The notes below the pieces were generated by a model. It saw only the letters and a program-made list of their open reading frames with translations, had not been told where the DNA came from and ran no database searches. This document shows, piece by piece, positions 25,750-34,449 of a DNA stretch of 64,000 nucleotides (position 1 is its first letter; every line of letters begins with the position of its first letter). The DNA is from JAYRSJ01 sp041920215 (GTDB taxonomy: Bacteria; Pseudomonadota; Gammaproteobacteria; Burkholderiales; Burkholderiaceae_C). A program made the position numbers and the translations under genes. The stretch is from positions 1 to 64,000 of the forward strand of contig JAYRSJ010000008.1 in the NCBI GenBank assembly GCA_041920215.1, read 5' to 3'.

Positions 25750-26517
25750 ATGATAGGCAGTCCGGTCCCCGCTGATGCCGCGCCCGCGCTGCGCTCCCCG
25801 CCGGGGCGCGAGGCCAGGCTGGATGCACTGCGCGGCGCGGCCATCGTCTGGATGGCGCTGTTCCATTTCTGCTTCGACCTCGCGCATTTCCGCTGGATCG
25901 CGGCCGACTTCTACCGCGATCCCTTCTGGACCACCCAGCGCACGCTGATCGTCAGCCTCTTCCTGCTCTGCGCCGGCCTGGGCCAGGCGCTGGCGGTGCG
26001 CGCCGGCCAGGGCTGGCCGCGCTTCTGGCGGCGCTGGGCCCAGGTGGCCGGCTGCGCGCTGCTGGTCTCGCTGGGCTCCTGGCTGATGTTTCCGCGCAGC
26101 TACATCAGCTTCGGCGTGCTGCATGGCCTGGCCCTGATGCTGGTGCTGACCCGCGCGCTGGCACCGCGCCTGCCGCTGCCGGCCCTGCTGCTGCTGGGCG
26201 GGGCGCTGATCGCCCTGCCGCAGTGGCTGGCCCATCCCTTCTTCGACAGCCGCTGGACCAACTGGCTGGGCCTGGTGACGCGCAGGCCCGTCACCGAGGA
26301 CTATGTACCGCTGCTGCCCTGGTGGGGTGTGATGCTGTGGGGCTTTGCGCTGGGCCACTGGCTGGGCCGTGAGCGGCCGCAATGGCTGGCGGGCGGCCTG
26401 CCACCCGCGCTGGCGCCGCTGGCGCTGCTGGGGCGCTGGTCGCTGAGCTTCTATATGCTGCATCAGCCGCTGCTGATCGGCCTGTTGTTGGCGCTGCAGG
26501 GCCTGGGGCTGCGCTGA
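25750..26517 (+). CDS. Inner-membrane DUF1624 / heparan-alpha-glucosaminide acetyltransferase-like protein
   Basis: A 255-residue polytopic protein with seven or eight hydrophobic helices. The family motif is RLDALRGAAIVWMALFHFCF, with a membrane histidine. Later are MFPRSYISFGVLHGLALM and the C-terminal GRWSLSFYMLHQPLLIGLLL. Related proteins move acetyl groups across membranes; the bacterial substrate is unknown. ATG 25750 lies 76 bp from the divergent protease start, and the gene is 18 nt upstream of rlmB. Confidence 0.85.
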   Translation: MIGSPVPADAAPALRSPPGREARLDALRGAAIVWMALFHFCFDLAHFRWIAADFYRDPFWTTQRTLIVSLFLLCAGLGQALAVRAGQGWPRFWRRWAQVAGCALLVSLGSWLMFPRSYISFGVLHGLALMLVLTRALAPRLPLPALLLLGGALIALPQWLAHPFFDSRWTNWLGLVTRRPVTEDYVPLLPWWGVMLWGFALGHWLGRERPQWLAGGLPPALAPLALLGRWSLSFYMLHQPLLIGLLLALQGLGLR

Positions 26518-26535
26518 GCAGCGACAATCGGGGCC

Positions 26536-27273
26536 ATGAGCGCTCCCAACAAAATCCTCTTCGGCTTCCATGCCGTGACTGTGCGGCTGAAGACCGCCCC
26601 GCAATCGATCGCCGAAATCCATATCGACGCCAGCCGCCGCGACCAGCGCATGAAGGGCTTCGTCGAGCGGGCCAAGGAGGCGGGCGCCCGGCTGGTGGAC
26701 AGCGACGACGAGCGCCTGAAGGCGCTGTGTGGCACCCACCGCCACCAGGGCGTGGTGGCCAAGGTGCAGGCGCTGGCGCCCATCACCTCGCTGGACGATG
26801 TGCTGGACCTGGTGGAGGGCCCGCCGCTGCTGCTGGTGCTGGACGGGGTGACCGATCCGCACAATCTCGGCGCCTGCCTGCGGGTGGCCGACGGGGCCGG
26901 GGCCCATGCGGTGGTGGCGCCCAAGGACCATGCGGTGGGGCTCAACGCCACCGTGGCCAAGGTGGCCAGCGGCGCGGCCGAGACCGTGCCCTATCTGATG
27001 GTGACCAATCTGGCCCGCACGCTCAAGGAGCTGAAGGAGCGCGAGGTCTGGATCATCGGCACCTCGGACCAGGCCCAGAAGTCCATCTACGAGCTGGATC
27101 TCAAGGGGCCGGTCGCCCTGGTGCTGGGCGCCGAGGGCGAGGGCATGCGCCAGCTGACCGCCAAGACCTGCGACGAGCTGGTGCGCATTCCGATGAAGGG
27201 CGCGGTCGAGAGCCTCAATGTCTCGGTGGCCGCCGGTGTGTGCCTGTTCGAGGCGCTGCGCCAGCGCGGATAA
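26536..27273 (+). CDS. rlmB: 23S rRNA (guanosine-2251-2'-O)-methyltransferase
   Basis: A 245-residue SpoU/TrmH-family SPOUT enzyme that methylates G2251 in the ribosomal P loop. An N-terminal L30e-like substrate domain (ILFGFHAVTVRLK...) is followed by the three SPOUT motifs: LDGVTDPHNLGACLRVADGA, LVLGAEGEGMRQLTAKTCDE and IPMKGAVESLNVSVAAGVCL, which form the trefoil knot. Length and motifs fit RlmB better than TrmH. Confidence 0.95.
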   Translation: MSAPNKILFGFHAVTVRLKTAPQSIAEIHIDASRRDQRMKGFVERAKEAGARLVDSDDERLKALCGTHRHQGVVAKVQALAPITSLDDVLDLVEGPPLLLVLDGVTDPHNLGACLRVADGAGAHAVVAPKDHAVGLNATVAKVASGAAETVPYLMVTNLARTLKELKEREVWIIGTSDQAQKSIYELDLKGPVALVLGAEGEGMRQLTAKTCDELVRIPMKGAVESLNVSVAAGVCLFEALRQRG

Positions 27274-27312
27274 TCGCGACCATCCCAGCCCTCCCGAAGA
27301 AACGGTCTCACC

Positions 27313-27945
27313 ATGCCCGTCATCGAAGTCAACCATCCCCTCGTCAAGCACAAGATCGGCCTGATGCGCGAGGCCGATATCTCGACCAAGAAGTTCCGCG
27401 AACTGACCGGCGAGGTGGCGCGATTGTTGGCCTACGAGGCCACCGCCGATTTCCCGCTGGAGAAGACCACCATCGAATGCTGGAGCGGCCCGGCCGAGAT
27501 CGACCAGATCGCCGGCCGCAAGGTCACGGTGGTGCCGATTCTGCGCGCCGGTCTTGGCATGCTGGATGGCGTGCTGGACATGATGCCCAATGCCAAGGTC
27601 AGCGTCGTGGGCCTGGCCCGCGACCACGAGACGCTCAAGCCGGTCAACTACTTCGACAAATTCGTCGGCCAGCTCTCCGAGCGCACCGCACTGATCATCG
27701 ACCCGATGCTGGCCACCGCCGGCTCGATGATCGCCACCGTCGATCTGCTGAAGGACCGCGGCTGCAAGGACATCCGCGCGCTGGTGCTGGTGGCTGCGCC
27801 CGAGGGCGTGAAGGCGCTCAACGCTGCCCACCCCGAGCTGCGCTGCTGGACCGCCGCGATCGACAGCCATCTGAACGAGCAGGGCTACATCATCCCCGGA
27901 CTGGGCGATGCCGGCGACAAGATCTTCGGCACCAAGGACGCCTGA
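27313..27945 (+). CDS. upp: Uracil phosphoribosyltransferase
   Basis: The 210-residue pyrimidine salvage enzyme that makes UMP from uracil and PRPP. It shows VVPILRAGLGMLDGVLDMMP, the PRPP loop DPMLATAGSMIATVDLLKDR and the uracil-binding C-terminus GYIIPGLGDAGDKIFGT. The PRPP loop has Ala where E. coli Upp has the second Gly of ATGGS. It lies 39 nt after rlmB. Confidence 0.96.
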   Translation: MPVIEVNHPLVKHKIGLMREADISTKKFRELTGEVARLLAYEATADFPLEKTTIECWSGPAEIDQIAGRKVTVVPILRAGLGMLDGVLDMMPNAKVSVVGLARDHETLKPVNYFDKFVGQLSERTALIIDPMLATAGSMIATVDLLKDRGCKDIRALVLVAAPEGVKALNAAHPELRCWTAAIDSHLNEQGYIIPGLGDAGDKIFGTKDA

Positions 27946-27972
27946 AGGCGCTCACCCGGGAAGCTCACAGCC

Positions 27973-28437
27973 ATGCGCATAGAGATCGACGACCTGAACC
28001 GCCCTGAGATCCACGCGCTGCTGGACGAGCATCTGCGGCAGATGCATGAGCTTTCGCCACCGGAAAGCGTGCATGCGCTGGACCTGGGCGCACTGAAGAC
28101 CCCGGATATCAGCTTCTGGAGCATCTGGGACGCGCATGAGTCGGATCAGCTGCTGGGCTGCGGCGCGCTGAAGCAACTCTCGGCCAGCGCGGGCGAGCTG
28201 AAGTCCATGCGCACGCCGGCCAGCCGTCGACGGCGCGGCGCCGGCCGGGCGCTGCTGGCCCATATCGTTGACGAGGCGCGCCGGCGCGGCTATCGGCATC
28301 TCTATCTGGAAACCGGCTCGGCGCCGGCCTTCGAGCCGGCACGCCGTCTCTACGAGAGTGTCGGCTTCAGCCGCTGCGGGCCCTTCGGCGCCTATGCCGA
28401 GGATCCGAACAGCGTCTTCATGAGCCTGTCGCTTTAG
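27973..28437 (+). CDS. GNAT-family N-acetyltransferase
   Basis: A 154-residue GNAT enzyme. The acetyl-CoA binding motif is RRRRGAGRALLAHIVDEARR, after the beta-strand GELKSMRTPAS; the C-terminal motif B is FEPARRLYESVGFSRCGPFG. The general type resembles PhnO/ArgA-like small GNATs; the substrate cannot be assigned. It is 27 nt downstream of upp. Its TAG stop overlaps the TAA stop of the S9 peptidase on the other strand. Confidence 0.9.
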   Translation: MRIEIDDLNRPEIHALLDEHLRQMHELSPPESVHALDLGALKTPDISFWSIWDAHESDQLLGCGALKQLSASAGELKSMRTPASRRRRGAGRALLAHIVDEARRRGYRHLYLETGSAPAFEPARRLYESVGFSRCGPFGAYAEDPNSVFMSLSL

Positions 28438-30488
28438 CGGCTGGCGGGCGCGGCTGCCGGCGGCGCGCCCAGCTGCTGCCGCAGGAAGGCCCGCTGCGCG
28501 GCCCTCAGCTCGCGCCGGTTGTCGTCCATGAAAAAGCCATGGCCTTCGCCATACTTGGCCAGCCAGACCGGCTCGCGGCCGGCGCGGCGCAGCGCTTCGC
28601 GCATGGCCTCGGCCTGCTCCAGCGGGGTGCGCTGGTCGTCGATGCCGGCATAGATCATCACGCCCGCCCGTATGCGATCGGCCAGCGTCAGTGGCGAGAC
28701 GGCGCGCAGCGCCTCGGCCTGCGTCTTGGGGTCGCCGACCATCTCTGTCCAGAAGCGCCTGGCGGATTGGCGCGTGGACAGATCGCTGGCGCCCGACTCC
28801 AGCAGCGCCACCAGATCGCTGATCGGCAGGCCGGCGAGCGCGCAGCGATAACGCTCTGGATGATTGGCTACAGCCATCAGCGCGGCATAGCCGCCATAGC
28901 TGGCGCCCATGATGCACAGGCGCTGGGCATCGGCCTCGCCGCGGTCGATCAGGGCTTGTAGCGCGAACTCCAGATCGTCCTGCATCGCCCGGCCGAACTC
29001 GCCGCGTGCGCTGTGCAGCCAGCGCTTGCCGAAGCCGGTGCTGCCCCTGAAGCTGGGCAGCAGCACCTGATAGCCCTGCAGGGCCAGCCACTGGGCATCG
29101 CGCATATCGCCACCGTCGTCGCCCCAGACGGGCCCGCGGTCCCAGGGCCCACCATGCACAATCAGCACCGTGGGCAGGGCCTGACCCGGCTGCGCGCCAG
29201 GCGGGCGCAGCCGGTAGGACAGCAGACGCTGGCCGTCGGCGGTGGTCTGGCTCCGGATCTCGGTGGCCGGCATCTGCGCGGCATCGAACTGGGGCCGGCT
29301 CTCCAGCACCAGCTTCAGGCGGCCGCTGGCGGGCTCCAGCAGATACCAGCGCAGCGGCTGGCGGTCGGAGCTGGAATGCACCAGCACCCGCGCGGGCGCC
29401 GCGCTGAAGTCCAGCCGGTTGTGCTGCCCTGGCAGCGCGCGGTCCACCAAGGCCTGCAAGGCCTGGCGGTCGGCGTCGAACCACAGCGGCAGGGGCCTGT
29501 CGGCGTCCAGACTCAGGCCCTTCAACTCCGCGCTGCCGGGCTCGAAGACCAGCCCGCCGGCGCGACTGCCGCGGGCATCGAAGCCGACGTCGTAGTGCGG
29601 ATGCTCGATCAGGGTCTGGCCCCACTGCCGGCGCTGCGGGTCGTACTCGCGCAGGGACATGGTGTCGCGACCCTCGTTGCTGCTGACCAGCAGGCCGCCG
29701 CCCGGCTCCATCGCCAGCGGCAGATTCAGCGAGCCGCCGGTGCTGTGGCCGCGCCACAGCGTCTGCCAGCGTCCCTGCTCATCGCGGTAATAGCTGATCA
29801 GCGTGGTGGAATCGGCCTCGCTGCCCACGGCAGCGCGGGGCTGCTGCCGGGCGTCCAGCACCCAGTGGTGGATGCGGGGCGGCCGACCGGCGCTCAGGTG
29901 CTGGCGCTTGCCGCTGCGCACATCGAGTCGATAGAGATCGATGCTGTGCTCGTCGACATCGTTGCCGCCGACGATCAGCTCGTCCTCGCTGCCCGGGACC
30001 GGCTGCACAGGCCAGAACTGCACGACGCGGCGCACCCGTCCCGCCGCCAGCCATTCGCCAGTGGTCTGGAACAGCTGGCGCTGCTCCTTGCCGTCACGCC
30101 CGATGACGAACAGGCCGCCGCTATGGCCCAAGGTGCGGCGGCTCTGGCCCTGCTGGGTGATGTTGAAAACCAGACGCTGCGTGCCCAGCCACATGAAGGT
30201 GCCGATATCGGCGTCGGGGAAGCTGATGCGCGCCACGGTGCGGCGGCTGTCGAGCTCGATCACCAGCAGCTGCACGCGCTGCTCCAGCGGCGTCTTGACG
30301 GCCAGATGCGTGCCGTCCGGCGAGAGCTGCGCGTCGCTGAACTCGGGCATCTGGTAGAGCAGCTCGGGCGCCAGCGCCAGCGCCGGGGCGCCGAGCAGCA
30401 TCATCATCAGGGGGAGGAACAGCTGGCAGGCGCGCCGCCGCAGCGCTGCAGCTGCGCCGGGCAGACGGTGTGAGGGAAGGGCGGGCAT
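28434..30488 (-). CDS. Secreted S9-family prolyl-oligopeptidase-like peptidase
   Basis: A 684-residue exported serine peptidase. The signal segment (LFLPLMMMLLGAPALALAPE) is followed by a beta-propeller-like region to about residue 420, then an alpha/beta hydrolase domain. The triad is in CIMGASYGGYAALMAVANHP (Ser), YAGIDDQRTPLEQAEAM (Asp) and KYGEGHGFFMDDNRRE (His). HGGPWDRGP forms the oxyanion region. ATG 30488 is preferred; an upstream TTG lies in the U-run of the preceding terminator. The function is peptide degradation in the periplasm or outside; specificity is unknown. Confidence 0.9.
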   Translation of the reverse strand: MPALPSHRLPGAAAALRRRACQLFLPLMMMLLGAPALALAPELLYQMPEFSDAQLSPDGTHLAVKTPLEQRVQLLVIELDSRRTVARISFPDADIGTFMWLGTQRLVFNITQQGQSRRTLGHSGGLFVIGRDGKEQRQLFQTTGEWLAAGRVRRVVQFWPVQPVPGSEDELIVGGNDVDEHSIDLYRLDVRSGKRQHLSAGRPPRIHHWVLDARQQPRAAVGSEADSTTLISYYRDEQGRWQTLWRGHSTGGSLNLPLAMEPGGGLLVSSNEGRDTMSLREYDPQRRQWGQTLIEHPHYDVGFDARGSRAGGLVFEPGSAELKGLSLDADRPLPLWFDADRQALQALVDRALPGQHNRLDFSAAPARVLVHSSSDRQPLRWYLLEPASGRLKLVLESRPQFDAAQMPATEIRSQTTADGQRLLSYRLRPPGAQPGQALPTVLIVHGGPWDRGPVWGDDGGDMRDAQWLALQGYQVLLPSFRGSTGFGKRWLHSARGEFGRAMQDDLEFALQALIDRGEADAQRLCIMGASYGGYAALMAVANHPERYRCALAGLPISDLVALLESGASDLSTRQSARRFWTEMVGDPKTQAEALRAVSPLTLADRIRAGVMIYAGIDDQRTPLEQAEAMREALRRAGREPVWLAKYGEGHGFFMDDNRRELRAAQRAFLRQQLGAPPAAAPASR

Positions 30489-30501
30489 GGGTGGGCGCGG
30501 C

Positions 30502-30533
30502 AAAAATGAAAAAGCCCGCGGGCAGGCGGGCTT
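30502..30533 (-). terminator. Intrinsic terminator after the putrescine cluster
   Basis: On the minus strand an AAGCCCGC/GCGGGCTT stem with a 6-nt loop is followed by TTTCATTTTTG. It closes the long putrescine gene run and ends about 14 nt before the S9 peptidase start. Confidence 0.8.
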
Positions 30534-30608
30534 GGCGTTAGGCTGAGCAGCGCGCAGTGTAGCAAGGCGGCGTCGATCGGCGCTCCCACCTTTGGGGGCG
30601 TGGCCGGC

Positions 30609-32132
30609 TCAGCGCTCCGCGTTGATCCTCAGCCAGGTGGTCTTGAGCTCGGTGTACTTGTCGAAGGCATGCAGCGACTTGTCGCGGCCGTTGCCGCTTT
30701 GCTTGTAGCCGCCGAAGGGCACGGTGATGTCGTCCTCGTCGTACTGGTTGACGTGCACGGTGCCGGCGCGCAGCTGGCGGGCCACCCGGTGGGCGCGGTC
30801 GATATGGCTGCTCCAGACGCTGGCCTGCAGGCCGTAGGGCGAATCGTTGGCCAGCGCGATGGCCTCGGCCTCGGTCTTGAAGCGCAGCACGCTCATCACC
30901 GGGCCGAAGATCTCCTCGCGGGCGATCTTCATGCGCATGTCTACGCCGTCGAAGATGGTGGGCGCGACATAGAAACCGCCGGAGTCAGCGCGCGCCTGGG
31001 CCGCCCCCGTCACGGCTCGCGCGCCCTCGGCCTGGCCGGATTCGATATAGCCCAGCACGGTGCGCAGCTGGCCCTCGTCGACCAGGGCGCCCATCACGGT
31101 GGCGGGCTCCAGCGGATCGCCGGGCTGGTACTTGGGCGCTTCGGCGGCCAGCAGCGCGACGAACTCGTCGGCGATGCTCTCATGCACCAGCACCCGCGAG
31201 GGCGCATTGCAGCTCTCGCCCTGGTTGAAGAACATCGCGCCGGCCACGGTCTGAGCCGCGCGTTTCAGATCGTCGAAATCCGGGAACACCAGAAAGGCTG
31301 ATTTGCCGCCCAGCTCGTTGTAGACGCGTTTCAGATTGGAGCGGCCTGCATATTCCAGCATCTTGCGGCCGACCCGGGTCGAACCGGTGAAGCCCACCGC
31401 GTCGACCTCCATATGCAGGGCCAGCGCCTCGCCGGCCTCATGGCCATAGCCAGGCACCACATTGAACACGCCCTCCGGCAGGCCGGCCTCCAGCGCCAGC
31501 TCGGCCATGCGCAAGGCCGTGTAGGGCGATTTCTCACTGGGCTTGAGCACCACCGAGTTGCCGGCGGCCAGCGCTGGGCCCAGCTTCCAGGCGGCCATGA
31601 TCATCGGGTAGTTCCAGGGCACGATCGCGCCTATCACCCCCATGGGCTCGCGCTGTATCAGCGCCAGCGCATTCGCCGCGGTGGGCGCGATCTCGTCGTA
31701 GATCTTGTCGATGGCCTCGGCATACCAGGCGAAGCAGCGCGCCGCGGCCGGCACATCGACGCTGAGCGCGTACTGGATCGGCTTGCCCATGTCCAGGCAT
31801 TCCAGCAGCGCCAGCTCGTCGCGGGCGGCGAGCAGCTTGTCGGCGAAGCGCTGCAGGACCTTCTTGCGCGCAGCCGGCGGCCGGGCGGCCCAGCGGCCCG
31901 CGTCGAAGGCCCGGCGGGCGGCGCGCACCGCGGCGTCCACATCGGCCGCCTGGCCGCGTGCCACCGGGCCCAGCAGACGGCCGTCGATCGGCGAATGCTT
32001 GGCGAAGCTGGCGCCGTCCAGGGCGGCGGCACGCCGGCCCTCGATCAGGGCCCGGCCATCGGGCTGCAGCGCTCGCGCGCGCTCATGCCAGAGGTCGGCT
32101 GCCGGGGGGGCGGGGGGAGAAGAACTGCTCAT
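30609..32132 (-). CDS. puuC: Aldehyde dehydrogenase, gamma-glutamyl-gamma-aminobutyraldehyde type
   Basis: A 507-residue NAD(P)-dependent aldehyde dehydrogenase. It has the cofactor motif VGFTGSTRVGRKMLEYAG, the general base Glu in NELGGKSAFL, the catalytic Cys in FFNQGESCNAPSRVLVHE, and EEIFGPVMSVLRF. It most resembles PuuC, which oxidises gamma-Glu-aminobutyraldehyde or 4-aminobutyraldehyde to the acid. As the last gene of the putrescine cluster, 10 nt after the DUF3138 gene, it would serve both the PuuB and the SpuC routes. The symbol is inferred from context. Confidence 0.88.
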   Translation of the reverse strand: MSSSSPPAPPAADLWHERARALQPDGRALIEGRRAAALDGASFAKHSPIDGRLLGPVARGQAADVDAAVRAARRAFDAGRWAARPPAARKKVLQRFADKLLAARDELALLECLDMGKPIQYALSVDVPAAARCFAWYAEAIDKIYDEIAPTAANALALIQREPMGVIGAIVPWNYPMIMAAWKLGPALAAGNSVVLKPSEKSPYTALRMAELALEAGLPEGVFNVVPGYGHEAGEALALHMEVDAVGFTGSTRVGRKMLEYAGRSNLKRVYNELGGKSAFLVFPDFDDLKRAAQTVAGAMFFNQGESCNAPSRVLVHESIADEFVALLAAEAPKYQPGDPLEPATVMGALVDEGQLRTVLGYIESGQAEGARAVTGAAQARADSGGFYVAPTIFDGVDMRMKIAREEIFGPVMSVLRFKTEAEAIALANDSPYGLQASVWSSHIDRAHRVARQLRAGTVHVNQYDEDDITVPFGGYKQSGNGRDKSLHAFDKYTELKTTWLRINAER

Positions 32133-32142
32133 GCGATTGACC

Positions 32143-33537
32143 TCAGAACTTCATGACCATGGAGGCGCCGAACAGGCTGTTGCGCTTGCGGAAGCTGCCG
32201 TCCTTCAGGTATTCGAACACCGGCAGATCGGCCTTGTCGAGCCGGTACTCCAGCTTGAAGGCGGTGTCGAGGTCGTAGACCCAACCCAGGCCCAGCGAGA
32301 GGGCCGTGCGGTTGGCTCCGCGCTCGGTATCGCCGAACAGGATGTCGCCGGTATCGGCATCGCGACCCAGCATGGCCGGGCCGATGCCGTTGCGCGCGTC
32401 GCTGCCATAACCGAGCAGGCCGCCGCCATGCTTGGCATTGCGCAGATGGTCGACGCGCACAATGCCTTCCAGGCGCGGTGTGAACTTGTAGGCGGCCAGC
32501 GCCGAGAGCCCGCTCCAGCGCGAGTCGCGCAGCGCGCCGCTGTCGGGGTCGGCGCTGATCGCGGCCTGTTTCTGGCCGCCCCAGCTCAGCTGGCCCTGCA
32601 CGGTCCAGTCCCCGCGTATGAAGTAGCCGTCGATCTGGAACAGATTGAGCGCCGTGCTGGCGGTCTCGTTGACATAGTTGGCCGCCTTGCCGTGCACGCC
32701 GGCAAAGCCGAAGCCCTGGAACTCGCCGCGCGAGTAGTCGATGCGGTAGGCCAGCACCGGCGACTTCTCGCCGTCGGTGGCGCGGCTGGCATTCATATTG
32801 GCCAGCATCGCGCGTGTCCACCATTTGCCACGGGTGATGTCCAGGCCGACGCCGGTGTAGGCGGTGGGCAGGGTGAAGTCGAACAGCAGGTTGTGGGTGA
32901 TCAGCTTGTTCAGCGTGGGCTGCTGGTACTCGTAGCCCGACCAGTCCGGCAGATGGCCGGCCACCAGGCGGGTCTGCAGATCGCTCAGCGGCACCGAGAT
33001 CGAGGCCTCCTGAACGATGCCGCCATTGCCGATCACGCTGTCGGTGCCGCGGTTGGGCGAGAGGGTCAGGCGGTAGCGGGCGCCGCTGTCGGTCTCTTTC
33101 GTGATGTCCAGCACCAGGGTGCCCATATAGCTGTTGTCGTAGGCATAGCCGTCGTCCGCCACATTGTTGAGGAACTGGAAGCCGGCCCGGTCGCGCGCCC
33201 GGTTGGAAATCCAGACCGGTTCCATATAGCCGCTGAAGGTCAGGTTCTTGTGACCCAGGGCCTCGGCGTTGTCCTCCAGGGCCTCGGTCTTGACCGCGAT
33301 GCGGTTGAACTCCTGCAGCTGCTCGCGCGTCATGCCCCATTGCGGCTGGGTGGCGGCTGCGGCGGCTGGCTTGGCCTCGGCGGCCTTGAGCCGTTCCTCC
33401 AGCTGGTTGACGCGGTCGCGCAGCGCCCGCAGCTCCTTGAGCAGCTCCTCGTTGCTCTGCGCCTGGGCGGCAGGGGCGACGGCGGCGAAGGCGGTGGCGA
33501 GCGCCAGGCTCAGCAGGGCCAGCTGGGGTGTCTTCAT
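32143..33537 (-). CDS. DUF3138-type outer-membrane beta-barrel protein (putative porin)
   Basis: A 464-residue protein with a signal peptide (MKTPQLALLSLALATAFAAV... cleaved near AQAQ). A short coiled-coil (ELLKELRALRDRVNQLEERL) follows, then many alternating strands with aromatic girdles. It ends in ...LFGASMVMKF with a C-terminal Phe, typical of Omp85-assembled barrels. The coiled-coil plus barrel plan recalls trimeric porins of Burkholderiales. It lies between potI and the aldehyde dehydrogenase on the same strand, so a role in outer-membrane passage of polyamines is a reasonable inference but is not shown. Confidence 0.82.
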   Translation of the reverse strand: MKTPQLALLSLALATAFAAVAPAAQAQSNEELLKELRALRDRVNQLEERLKAAEAKPAAAAATQPQWGMTREQLQEFNRIAVKTEALEDNAEALGHKNLTFSGYMEPVWISNRARDRAGFQFLNNVADDGYAYDNSYMGTLVLDITKETDSGARYRLTLSPNRGTDSVIGNGGIVQEASISVPLSDLQTRLVAGHLPDWSGYEYQQPTLNKLITHNLLFDFTLPTAYTGVGLDITRGKWWTRAMLANMNASRATDGEKSPVLAYRIDYSRGEFQGFGFAGVHGKAANYVNETASTALNLFQIDGYFIRGDWTVQGQLSWGGQKQAAISADPDSGALRDSRWSGLSALAAYKFTPRLEGIVRVDHLRNAKHGGGLLGYGSDARNGIGPAMLGRDADTGDILFGDTERGANRTALSLGLGWVYDLDTAFKLEYRLDKADLPVFEYLKDGSFRKRNSLFGASMVMKF

Positions 33538-33612
33538 GGGCGAACTCCTCTTTGGGATGGCGATGGTGTGGTCGGATACGGGCTTCAGAATCGGGAATTC
33601 AATCGGCAGGGC

Positions 33613-34449
33613 TCAGGACTTCATGGCCGCGGCCATTTCCAGGCTGCGGCGGCGTTCCTTGCGGGCGATCAGATAGCTGGCGGCCGCCACGCCGATGGCG
33701 ACGATGACGATGATCACCGTGGCCACCGCGTTGATGCTGGGCGACAGACCCAGACGGGCCCGCGAGAAGATCACCAGCGGCATCGTGGTGGAGCCGGGGC
33801 CGGACAGAAAGGCCGACAGCACCACATCGTCCAGCGAGAGGGTGAAGGTCAGCAGCCAGGCCGACAGCAGCGAGGGCATGATCATCGGCAGCGTGACCAG
33901 GAAGAAGACCTGGTGCGGCCGGGCGCCGAGGTCCAGTGCGGCCTCCTCCAGCTGCGGATTGAGCTCGACCAGGCGCGCCTGTATCACCACGGTGGCATAG
34001 GCCAGGCCCAGCAGCAGATGGCCCATCCAGATGGTCAGCATGCCGCGCTCGGGGAAGCCCAGCGCGCGCTGCAGCGCCACCAGCATCAGCAGCAGCGACA
34101 GGCCCACGATCACCTCGGGCATCACCAGCGGCGCGCTGACCATGCCGGCAAACAGCGTGCGGCCGCTAAAGCGCCGGTACTTGACCAGTGCGAACGCGGC
34201 CAGCAGGCCCAGCAGCACCGAGGCGCAGGCGGTCATCAGCGCGATCTGCAGCGACAGCCGCAGGCCGGCCAGCAGCTCGCGATCTGCGGCCAGGGCCGCA
34301 TACCACTTCAGCGAGAAGCCGCCCCAGACGGAGGGCAGCGGCGAGTCGTTGAAGGAGTAGGCGATCAGCGCCAGTATCGGCAGGTAGAGGAAGGCATAGC
34401 CGAGCAGCAGCCAGCCGCGGCCGAAATAGGCGCTGAGCTGCGTCCTCAT
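33613..34449 (-). CDS. potI: Putrescine ABC transporter permease
   Basis: A 278-residue inner-membrane permease with six helices and the EAA loop ALDLGARPHQVFFLVTLPMI. Start ATG 34449 overlaps the potH stop (ATGA); the frame continues upstream but that part lies inside potH. It belongs to the PotFGHI importer set. Putrescine specificity is inherited from the operon and binding-protein type. Confidence 0.93.
   Translation of the reverse strand: MRTQLSAYFGRGWLLLGYAFLYLPILALIAYSFNDSPLPSVWGGFSLKWYAALAADRELLAGLRLSLQIALMTACASVLLGLLAAFALVKYRRFSGRTLFAGMVSAPLVMPEVIVGLSLLLMLVALQRALGFPERGMLTIWMGHLLLGLAYATVVIQARLVELNPQLEEAALDLGARPHQVFFLVTLPMIMPSLLSAWLLTFTLSLDDVVLSAFLSGPGSTTMPLVIFSRARLGLSPSINAVATVIIVIVAIGVAAASYLIARKERRRSLEMAAAMKS

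Noticed and set aside
25705..27870. A 721-codon open frame on the minus strand
   Set aside because: It runs antisense to the acyltransferase, rlmB and upp genes, all well supported.
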